Assembly (NCBI GenBank): GCA_023417745.1
Contig: JAEZEM010000119.1
Coordinates: 1 to 5,540 of the forward strand
DNA from: Pseudomonadota bacterium
GTDB lineage: Bacteria; Desulfobacterota; Desulfovibrionia; Desulfovibrionales; Desulfovibrionaceae
DNA length: 5,540 bases
Reading direction: 5' to 3'
A program made the translations under genes and the position numbers. Below, piece after piece: positions 1-5,463 of the stretch. The notes under the pieces are model-generated. The model had not been told where the DNA came from and did not search any database. It saw only the letters and a program-made list of their open reading frames with translations. Position 1 is the stretch's first letter. Each line of letters opens with the position of its first letter.

Positions 1-171
1 GAACTCAACGCCGCCGCCCTGGCCGATCTGCCCGGGCAACTGCCGGCCACGGTCACGGCCGGCTACAGCAACAGCCGTACCTGCGAAATCGGCCTGTCCT
101 TCCACGGCGGCATCCCCTACCAGTCCATGGCCTACTTGGTGGACCAGGCCGCCCGGCCGAAGGCCGGGTGA
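1..171 (+). CDS. C-terminal end of an unrecognised protein (5'-truncated)
   Basis: An open frame runs from the first base of the window to a TGA at 169-171, giving the last 56 residues of a protein whose start lies upstream. The composition (many GCC, CTG and GGC codons) fits real coding sequence. The tail contains the stretch AGYSNSRTCEIGLSFHGGIP and ends QAARPKAG. It has no hydrophobic membrane segment and no motif I can assign. A C-terminal strand of an acyltransferase or condensation-like fold is conceivable but unsupported. The stop is followed one base later by a GC-rich hairpin repeat that could end transcription. Confidence 0.7.
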   Translation, partial: ELNAAALADLPGQLPATVTAGYSNSRTCEIGLSFHGGIPYQSMAYLVDQAARPKAG

Positions 172-172
172 C

Positions 173-260
173 GCCTCCGGCGGCCAGGAGAGGCGCTGCC
201 TCTCCTGGACCTCTCCGCTGGGGGCCTCAGGCCCCCAGACCCCCCGCCTGGGTAAGGGGG
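173..260 (+). repeat. GC-rich multi-hairpin intergenic repeat, copy 1
   Basis: This block starts with GCCTCCGGCGGCC (173-185) and then folds into consecutive hairpins. The first is a perfect 11-bp stem, 184-194 with 198-208, around a GCT loop. The second is a perfect 9-bp stem, 218-226 with 230-238, around a TCA loop. The third is a run of five C (241-245) facing five G (256-260). The same 13-base core, followed by a hairpin and GGACC, occurs inverted at 5179-5257, which marks it as a dispersed element. Here the closing outer arm found in the other copy is missing. Sitting directly behind the stop of the preceding gene, it may also serve as a terminator or mRNA 3'-end stabiliser, although no T-run follows the stems. 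Confidence 0.65.
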
Positions 261-378
261 CGAGAATATCACGGTGGTCGGAAGTGAGAATAGGCTTGCG
301 CGCCTGTGGCGCATGAGCGGAAATTCATAAAGCGTTAACAAAGGTCGAAACGTCGCGCCAGGGCTGGTTTTCCGGCCC

Positions 379-394
379 TGGCACGGCCCTTGCG
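379..394 (+). promoter_or_regulatory. sigma-54 (RpoN) -24/-12 promoter of the caspase gene
   Basis: The sequence reads TGGCACG (379-385), four bases, then TTGCG (390-394). This matches the sigma-54 consensus TGGCACG-N4-TTGCW at every position except the last, and the GG and GC doublets are separated by the required 10 bases. Transcription would start near base 404-405. That gives a leader of about 21 nt to the ATG at 426 or about 57 nt to the ATG at 462. Sigma-54 promoters depend on an AAA+ enhancer-binding activator, so expression of the downstream caspase gene is inferred to be signal-activated. No activator gene lies in the window. Confidence 0.75.
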
Positions 395-448
395 GGCTTG
401 ACGTGGGCTGGCGGCGGGGAGAAGAATGCGCGCCGCCCGGTATTGGGC

Positions 449-454
449 GAGGAG
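449..454 (+). promoter_or_regulatory. Shine-Dalgarno site supporting the 462 start
   Basis: GAGGAG lies 7 nt ahead of the ATG at 462. The upstream in-frame ATG at 426 has only GGGGAG (416-421) with a 4-nt gap. The better site and spacing, plus the compact signal peptide that follows, favour initiation at 462. Confidence 0.55.
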
Positions 455-461
455 TCTGCCC

Positions 462-3329
462 ATGCGCCTTCGCATACTCGTTCTCACGCTGTTTGTTCTC
501 CTTTTCTCCTTCACGCACGCCGCCGCCGCCACGCCGCCCGCCGAGCCGATCCTGCGCATCGAAACCGGCATGCACACGGCGCTCATAAAGCGCATCGCCG
601 TGGACGCGCTGGGCCGCTATCTGGCCACGGCCTCCGACGACAAGACCTGCCGCGTCTGGGACATCAAGACCGGCGAACAACTGCGCGTGCTGCGCCCGCC
701 CATCGGCCATGAATACGAAGGCCGGCTCTACAGCGTGGCCATGAGCCCCGACGGCCGCTACGTCTTTTGCGGCGGCTGGTCCGGCTACGGCTGGGACAAG
801 GCCCACAGCGTCTATGTCTTCGACCGCGAATCCGGCCAGCTCGTGCGCCGCCTCACCGGCCTGCCCAGCGTGGTCAACCATCTGGCCATCTCCCGCGACG
901 GGGCCTATCTGGCCGCTGTCCTCGGCGAGGACGGTCTTCGCGTCTGGCGGCTGTCCGACCTGGCGCTGGTCGGTCAGGACCGCGACTACAAGGGCGAGAG
1001 CTACGGCGCGGCCTTCGACGGCAAGGGCCATCTGGCCACGGCCTGCTACGACGGCTCGGTGCGCCTTTACCGCGTGGCCGACACGGGCCTGACCCTGCTC
1101 GCCAAGAGCCAGACCCAGGGCGGGGCGCGGCCCTTTTCCCTGGCCTTTTCCCCGGACGGCAGCCAGCTGGCCGTGGGCTTCACCGACACCCCGGCCGTCA
1201 CGGTCCTGGACGCCGAGACCCTGGGACTGCTTGGCGCGCCCAACCTGGCCGGCGTGGACAACGGCAACCTCGCCACCGTCGCCTTTGCCGCCGACGGGTC
1301 GCTTTTGGCCGCCGGCCGCTGGGTCACGGACCGGGGCTGCCCCATTCGCAGCTTCAAGCCTTCCGATTACGTGCAGTACCGCGACCTTGACACCGGCAAA
1401 TCGGCCGTGGTGGCCCTGTGTCCGCTGCCCGACGGCGGCGTGGCCTACGGCACGGTGGCCCCGCGCTGGGGCGTGCTGCGCCCGGACGGCAGCTTCGGCA
1501 TGACCCGCTCCCCGGCCACCCAGGACTACCGGTCCTCGGTGCGGGCCTTCTACCTCGACCGCACCGGCGAGACGGTGGGCTACGCCGTGGGCGGACGCAA
1601 GGGCGTCTACCGCTTCGCCTTGCCCGGCCGCGACCTGCGACAGATCGACGCCGTGACCCCGGACATGGCCGCGCCGCGAACCCAGGTCGCGGGCCTGACC
1701 GTGGCCGGCTGGGAAGGGGGGCGCACGCCGACGCTTAACGGCCAGCCGCTCAAGATGAAGGACTTCGAGACCTCCTTTTCCCTGGCCATCGCCCCGGACA
1801 ACCGCCGGCTGATCCTGGGCACCTCCTGGAACGTCCGGGCCTACGGGGCCGACGGCGCGCCGTTGTGGCAGACCCCGGCCCCGGACACGGTCTGGGCGGT
1901 CAATGTCAGCGGCGACGGCCGGATGGTCGTCGCGGCCATGGGCGACGGCTCCATCCGTTGGTACCGCCTGGAAGACGGGCGCGAACTGCTGTCCTATTTT
2001 CCCAACGCCGACGGCAAACGCTGGGTGCTTTGGACCCCCACCGGCTACTACGACGCCTCCCCGGGCGGCGAGGACATGATCGGCTGGAACGTCAACAACG
2101 GCCCGGACCACGCGGCCAACTTCTTCCCGGCCTCGCGTTTCCGCGAGGCCTACCATCGGCCCGACGTGGTGGACATGGTCCCGCGCGCCCTGGACGAGGA
2201 CCGGGCCCTGGCCGCAGCCAACGTGGCCCGGGGCGGCGACGTGCGCGCCCCCTCGGTGCTGGCCGCCCGCCCGCCGGTGGTGGAAATATTGAACCCGGCC
2301 CCGGGCGGGGGATTTGCCGCGCCGGACATGGCCGTCAAATACGCCGTGCGCAGCCCCGGCGGCGAGGATATTACCGCCGTGCGGGTGCTGGTGGACGGCG
2401 CGCGCGTGCTGGAACAGCGCCCCAATCTCGCCGGCCGGGGCCTTGAGCCGAGCGTGCTGACCAGCAATGTGGCCCTGCCCGAGCGCGACGTGGTGCTTTC
2501 GGTGGTGGCCGAGAACAAAAACGGCCCCTCGGCCCCGGCCACGGTCAAGCTCAAGTGGACCGGCCGGGCCGCCGCGCCGGCCGCGCCGGCTTCCAAGCTC
2601 TACGTCCTGGCCATCGGGGCCGGAGCCTATGCCGACAAGTCCCTGTCGCTGACCTATCCGGCCAAGGACGCCAAGGACTTCGCCGCCGCCATGGCCCTGC
2701 AAAAGGGCAAGCTCTACAGCGACGTGGTGGTGCGCACGCTGACCGACGAGGCCGCCACCAAGGAAGCCATCCTCAACGGCCTGGACTGGATCGAACGCCA
2801 GACCACCCAGCACGACGTGGCCATGATCTTCCTGGCCGGGCATGGGGTGAACGACAAAAACGGCGACTACTACTTCCTGCCGACCACCGTGGAGCTGGAG
2901 AAACTGCGTGCCTCGGGGCTGCCGTTTATGGAAGTGCAAAAGACCATCCGCAACATCGCCGGCAAGACGCTCTTTTTCGTGGACACCTGCCACAGCGGTT
3001 CCATCATGGGGGCGTCGCGTCGCGGCATGACCGACGTCAACGGCGTGATCAACGAACTCTCCAGCGCCGGCAACGGGGCCATCGTCTTTGCCGCCTCCAC
3101 CGGCCGACAATATTCCCTGGAAAAGCCGGATTGGCAAAACGGGGCCTTTACCAAGGCGCTGGTGGAAGGCGTGCTTGGCAAGGCCGACGTCAAACGCACC
3201 GGCCGGGTGACGTTCAAGATGCTCGACCTCTACATCTCCGAGCGCGTCAAGGAACTCACCGGCGGCGAACAGACCCCGACCACCGGCGTGCCCGGCACGG
3301 TGGAGGACTTCCCCATCGCGGCTTATTGA
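462..3329 (+). CDS. Exported WD40-repeat / Ig-like / caspase-family (C14) protease
   Basis: A 955-residue protein (967 if the ATG at 426 is used). Residues 1-23 form a Sec signal peptide: Arg-containing n-region, Leu/Val/Phe-rich core and Ala-rich cleavage site near residue 22-23, so the protein should act in the periplasm or outside the cell. Residues about 37-515 hold roughly ten WD40-like repeats with recurring SPDG-type turns and WDI/VWRL-type blade ends (near 37, 89, 137, 181, 224, 269, 314, 359, 439, 476). The linker starting at W524 (WTPTGYYDASPGG) is typical of bacterial WD40-caspase fusions. Residues 604-699 look like an Ig/fibronectin-like beta domain. Residues 712 to the end are a caspase-like domain with the catalytic pair His794 (AGHG) and Cys843 (DTCHSG). 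Asp841 is the residue that in metacaspase-like enzymes favours Arg/Lys at P1. The likely role is a regulated cysteine endopeptidase with a propeller that binds a partner or ligand. Substrate and trigger are unknown. The gene is a single unit behind a sigma-54 promoter and ahead of a strong terminator, and its reading frame is intact. Confidence 0.9.
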   Translation: MRLRILVLTLFVLLFSFTHAAAATPPAEPILRIETGMHTALIKRIAVDALGRYLATASDDKTCRVWDIKTGEQLRVLRPPIGHEYEGRLYSVAMSPDGRYVFCGGWSGYGWDKAHSVYVFDRESGQLVRRLTGLPSVVNHLAISRDGAYLAAVLGEDGLRVWRLSDLALVGQDRDYKGESYGAAFDGKGHLATACYDGSVRLYRVADTGLTLLAKSQTQGGARPFSLAFSPDGSQLAVGFTDTPAVTVLDAETLGLLGAPNLAGVDNGNLATVAFAADGSLLAAGRWVTDRGCPIRSFKPSDYVQYRDLDTGKSAVVALCPLPDGGVAYGTVAPRWGVLRPDGSFGMTRSPATQDYRSSVRAFYLDRTGETVGYAVGGRKGVYRFALPGRDLRQIDAVTPDMAAPRTQVAGLTVAGWEGGRTPTLNGQPLKMKDFETSFSLAIAPDNRRLILGTSWNVRAYGADGAPLWQTPAPDTVWAVNVSGDGRMVVAAMGDGSIRWYRLEDGRELLSYFPNADGKRWVLWTPTGYYDASPGGEDMIGWNVNNGPDHAANFFPASRFREAYHRPDVVDMVPRALDEDRALAAANVARGGDVRAPSVLAARPPVVEILNPAPGGGFAAPDMAVKYAVRSPGGEDITAVRVLVDGARVLEQRPNLAGRGLEPSVLTSNVALPERDVVLSVVAENKNGPSAPATVKLKWTGRAAAPAAPASKLYVLAIGAGAYADKSLSLTYPAKDAKDFAAAMALQKGKLYSDVVVRTLTDEAATKEAILNGLDWIERQTTQHDVAMIFLAGHGVNDKNGDYYFLPTTVELEKLRASGLPFMEVQKTIRNIAGKTLFFVDTCHSGSIMGASRRGMTDVNGVINELSSAGNGAIVFAASTGRQYSLEKPDWQNGAFTKALVEGVLGKADVKRTGRVTFKMLDLYISERVKELTGGEQTPTTGVPGTVEDFPIAAY

Positions 3330-3354
3330 CGAAAAGCCTCGCTCCCGTCCTTAC

Positions 3355-3390
3355 AGCCCCGCCGTCGCCGCCCGCGACGGCGGGGCTTTT
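3355..3390 (+). terminator. Intrinsic terminator of the caspase gene
   Basis: A perfect 14-bp stem (3355-3368 with 3374-3387) encloses the loop CGCCC and ends in GGGGCTTTTC, placing the T-run directly after the stem on the plus strand. It lies 25 nt after the caspase stop. On the minus strand the stem is followed by GTAAGG with no T-run, so it should mainly serve plus-strand transcription. Confidence 0.9.
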
Positions 3391-3563
3391 CATGGTCCGC
3401 CGCCAGCTTGGCCAAAGCCGACAGAAGGGCCGGTCGGCGGCTGGAAAGCGCTCCTCCGACTTGGACGACGCCGGGGGACGCCTCGGCCAAGGCCTCGTGG
3501 TGGATTGCTTTCGTACGGCTGCTTCAAGGCGTCGTGGGGAGGCATTGAGAAGCGGCAGGAAGG

Positions 3564-4679
3564 TCAGAGCCGGATGACGATGCCTCTGGCGTAAAGGGCC
3601 AAGGCCAGCAGGAACATGGCGGCCAGCATGAGCAGCCCCCAACACATGGAAGGGAAAGGACCGGGCGGCAGAAAACGGAACACCTCGAGATAGATGGTCT
3701 TTTGCAGGCTAACGGACTGGCCTGTCGCGCCGACCACCCGCACATGGCGCAGGCTGGTGGCCAGAAACGAGGCCGTGACGTAGAGGAAAAGCGGGTTGCG
3801 GCCGAGGATGCACAGCGGGCGCGCCCAGCCGGCTGACGGGCGACTGTCGAGGACGACATGGGCGGCGGCCAGGAGCATAAGGCCAAGGCCGCCGGTAAAA
3901 AGCACGAAGGAACTCGTGCACAGGGACTTGTTGAGGGGAAAGACGACGCCCCAGGCCAGGGCGACGGCGATCATGGTCAGGGCGAGCAGACCGGCGCGCC
4001 CGGGCCGATCGCCGCCTTGGCGCAGCCAGCGGCCGGCCAGCACGCCGATGAGGCTCAGGGCGACGGCCGGGAAGGTGGACAGGATGCCCTCCGGGTCCCA
4101 GCTCGTGTTGAACTTCCAGATGTGCTGACCAAGGACCAGCTGGTCGAGCCAGCCCTGGAGGTTGGGTTCCATGGCCAGGGACGGGTGGCCGTGGCCGGGC
4201 ACCGGCACGGCGGCCAGCAGCAGCCAGTAGCCCAGGAGCGTTACGGCGACGATGCCGGCAAGAGCGCGGCTGGACAGGCGGGACTGGAGCCAGGCGGCGG
4301 CGAGATAGACCACGGCGATGCGCTGGAGCACGCCAGGGATGCGCAGTTCGTCGAAGCTCAGGCGCAGATAAGCGTTCTCGCCCAGTCCCAGGGCGAAAAG
4401 CACGGCGGCGCGCGGGAGGATTTTGCGCCAAAAACGAGCCCGCCCTGCGGCGTCGCGGGTCTTGTCGGGATCAATGGCCAAGGCGACGCACACGCCAACC
4501 AGGAAGAGAAAGAGCGGAAAAACGATGTCGGCCAGGGTCAGACCGTGCCAATGGGCATGGAGCAGTTGGGAATAAATGAAGCGCCGGTCGCCGGGATTGT
4601 TGACCACGATCATGGCGGCGATGGCCAGACCGCGCAGGGCATCGACGGAAAGCAGTCTGGACGTGGGTGAGGTGGGCAT
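3564..4679 (-). CDS. HGSNAT/NagX-family (COG4299) membrane acyltransferase
   Basis: A 371-residue polytopic membrane protein of the heparan-alpha-glucosaminide N-acetyltransferase catalytic family (PF07786/DUF5009 type), about the usual length for bacterial members. Family hallmarks appear in order: SVDALRG (11-17), HAHWHGLTLAD (41-51), RIPGVLQR (113-120), SWDPEGIL (193-200), LNKSLCTSSF (249-258) and GRNPLFLY (293-300). His41 aligns with the conserved active-site His of the H-x-x-W-x-G-x-T motif. About ten hydrophobic segments span the chain, for example 15-27, 50-69, 137-158, 202-218, 231-248, 256-277 and 345-365, so it is an inner-membrane protein. Family members are thought to move acetyl groups from cytoplasmic acetyl-CoA to an amino sugar across the membrane. 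Here the acceptor is unknown, since no sugar-use or envelope gene is adjacent. The start is backed by AGGAG (4686-4690) 6 nt upstream. The gene is convergent with the caspase gene, and I see no clear promoter or terminator of its own. Confidence 0.88.
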   Translation of the reverse strand: MPTSPTSRLLSVDALRGLAIAAMIVVNNPGDRRFIYSQLLHAHWHGLTLADIVFPLFLFLVGVCVALAIDPDKTRDAAGRARFWRKILPRAAVLFALGLGENAYLRLSFDELRIPGVLQRIAVVYLAAAWLQSRLSSRALAGIVAVTLLGYWLLLAAVPVPGHGHPSLAMEPNLQGWLDQLVLGQHIWKFNTSWDPEGILSTFPAVALSLIGVLAGRWLRQGGDRPGRAGLLALTMIAVALAWGVVFPLNKSLCTSSFVLFTGGLGLMLLAAAHVVLDSRPSAGWARPLCILGRNPLFLYVTASFLATSLRHVRVVGATGQSVSLQKTIYLEVFRFLPPGPFPSMCWGLLMLAAMFLLALALYARGIVIRL

Positions 4680-4736
4680 GACCGACTCCTGGACGGCGGG
4701 CCTTGGCCGCTGTCGTTGGGATCATGGTACGCGTCC

Positions 4737-4760
4737 AAGGCCCGAAGTGGAAAGGGCCTT
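4737..4760. repeat. Short inverted repeat upstream of the acyltransferase gene
   Basis: AAGGCCC (4737-4743) and GGGCCTT (4754-4760) form a perfect 7-bp inverted repeat with a 10-base spacer, about 60-80 bases ahead of the acyltransferase start. The position fits either an operator or a leader hairpin. No clear -35/-10 pair overlaps it, so its role is open. Confidence 0.35.
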
Positions 4761-4807
4761 CTGTTACAAGACGGCAAGCGAGGAAGTCCGGCGCGGCGCT
4801 GTCGCCG

Positions 4808-4844
4808 AAAAAGCGCCCCGGTCGGAATTGTTCCGGCCGGGGCG
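4808..4844 (-). terminator. Intrinsic terminator of the 71-aa gene
   Basis: Bases 4814-4827 and 4831-4844 pair over 14 bp, including one G-U pair, around a 3-base loop. Read on the minus strand the stem runs into GCTTTTTC, a proper T-run at 4808-4812. It lies about 35 bases beyond the stop of the small minus-strand gene, separating it from the acyltransferase gene downstream. Confidence 0.85.
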
Positions 4845-4878
4845 TTGATTTGGGCGGCAAAATGACAGGCAGGGCCGA

Positions 4879-5094
4879 TCAGGCCAGGAGCGTGCCTTCC
4901 CAGGCTTCGACATGATACAGGCTGGTGCCCGGATTTTTGGCCCAGGCGCAGGTGCCGGGCCAGTTGCGTTCGATGGGCCAGTCGCTTCGGCTGCGCAGGG
5001 CCTCGTCCAGGGACGCGGCCTCCACGGTGTGTTCGTCCGAGACGGTCAGTTTCAGCTGGGGACCGCTGATGTACCGTAGGGCAAAGGCTGGCAT
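4879..5094 (-). CDS. Small orphan protein, 71 residues, unknown function
   Basis: I do not recognise this protein. From the ATG at 5094 it encodes 71 residues starting MPAFALRYISGPQLKLTVSD. It has an acidic, Ala/Leu-rich middle (EAASLDEALRSR) and an aromatic C-terminal half (ERNWPGTCAWAKNP, then YHVEAWEG). It has no signal peptide or membrane segment, so it should be cytoplasmic. A longer in-frame start at 5199 is unlikely, because that extension would cross the -10/-35 promoter and run into the hairpin repeat. A GGAGGAG site (5098-5104) lies just ahead of the chosen ATG. The gene has its own promoter and terminator, which supports it being real. The Trp/Tyr-rich tail suggests a small beta-rich fold, but this is a guess. 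Confidence 0.7.
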   Translation of the reverse strand: MPAFALRYISGPQLKLTVSDEHTVEAASLDEALRSRSDWPIERNWPGTCAWAKNPGTSLYHVEAWEGTLLA

Positions 5095-5097
5095 CGT

Positions 5098-5104
5098 CTC
5101 CTCC
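5098..5104 (-). promoter_or_regulatory. Shine-Dalgarno site fixing the start of the 71-aa gene
   Basis: Read on the minus strand, GGAGGAG precedes the ATG at 5094, with GGAGG ending 5 nt before it. It is among the strongest ribosome sites in the window and argues for this start over the in-frame ATG codons farther upstream. Confidence 0.7.
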
Positions 5105-5130
5105 ATGTTCGCGTCAATGTGCCCAAAGAC

Positions 5131-5160
5131 GTTATGACGCTCTCGCTTCTTGCCTTTCAA
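5131..5160 (-). promoter_or_regulatory. sigma-70-type promoter of the 71-aa gene
   Basis: On the minus strand, TTGAAA (5155-5160; 5 of 6 to TTGACA) is followed after 18 bases by CATAAC (5131-5136; 4 of 6 to TATAAT). Transcription would start near 5124, leaving a leader of about 30 nt containing the GGAGGAG site. The stretch is clearly more AT-rich than its surroundings. Confidence 0.5.
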
Positions 5161-5178
5161 AAACATCACGTCAACATA

Positions 5179-5257
5179 ATGCCTCCGGCCATCCCCCAAT
5201 ACCCCTTGCAGGGAGGGTCCGGGAGGGGCTTAGCCCCCCCCCGGCCGCCGGAGGCAT
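5179..5257 (-). repeat. GC-rich hairpin repeat with 11-bp terminal inverted arms, copy 2
   Basis: ATGCCTCCGGC (5179-5189) is perfectly complementary to 5247-5257, closing a 79-base element. Inside it, GGGGC (5225-5229) pairs with GCCCC (5233-5237). Read on the minus strand it begins GCCTCCGGCGGCC, then a hairpin, then GGACC, the same order as copy 1 at 173-260. It lies between the stop of the 56-aa gene and the promoter of the 71-aa gene. It could act as an mRNA 3'-end structure for the former. No protein is encoded, so any mobility would need help from elsewhere. Confidence 0.7.
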
Positions 5258-5274
5258 ATCTTCTCTCTACGTAA

Positions 5275-5445
5275 CTATCCGTGCGTTCCAGGGAAAAAGA
5301 TGTTGCTGGTGAAGTAGAAGACGACGAGCAGGGTGACGCCGATGCCCAGGCTCCAGGCCACCAGGCGCTTTTCCGTGGCGTCCAGGGGCTCGTATTCCAT
5401 CTTCTTGATTTCCTCGGCGAACTTGAGGTCGTTGAGCTGTTCCAT
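5275..5445 (-). CDS. Small single-pass membrane protein, 56 residues
   Basis: A 56-residue protein starting MEQLNDLKFAEEIKKMEYEP. The N-terminal 27 residues are charged and helical in character. One hydrophobic segment (about 28-50, AWSLGIGVTLLVVFYF and on) is followed by a short tail ending FFPGTHG. It should sit in the inner membrane with the charged part in the cytoplasm. The start has AGGAG (5452-5456) 6 nt upstream and lies only 18 bases after the stop of the preceding membrane-protein gene, so the two are almost surely co-transcribed. Such a pairing is common for accessory subunits of transporters or respiratory complexes. I cannot name the family. Confidence 0.78.
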   Translation of the reverse strand: MEQLNDLKFAEEIKKMEYEPLDATEKRLVAWSLGIGVTLLVVFYFTSNIFFPGTHG

Positions 5446-5463
5446 GATGCGCTCCTTGTGAGG

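Noticed and set aside
398..427. A sigma-70-like pair TTGACG (398-403) and AAGAAT (422-427)
   Set aside because: The -10 matches only 4 of 6 and the pair overlaps the start region of the much better sigma-54 promoter. It remains a weak alternative if 462 is the start.
132..3137. A 1001-codon open frame on the minus strand opposite the caspase gene
   Set aside because: It mirrors the GC-rich third positions of the plus-strand gene. Its translation is low-complexity Gly/Ala/His/Val/Arg with no domain, and it runs across the hairpin repeat and the sigma-54 promoter.
3391..3563. The gap between the caspase terminator and the acyltransferase stop
   Set aside because: Only short GC-rich partial repeats are visible (GCCGAC/GTCGGC). 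No convincing minus-strand terminator, RNA gene or small gene could be supported.
2555..3577. A 340-codon plus-strand frame, including a 61-codon end piece from ATG 3392
   Set aside because: It overlaps the caspase domain in another frame, is Arg/Gly/Pro-rich, and its final part starts right on the terminator without a ribosome site.
3858..4670. A 270-codon plus-strand frame opposite the acyltransferase gene
   Set aside because: Antisense shadow of a clear membrane-protein gene; the translation is Gly/Gln/Ala-rich without recognisable motifs.
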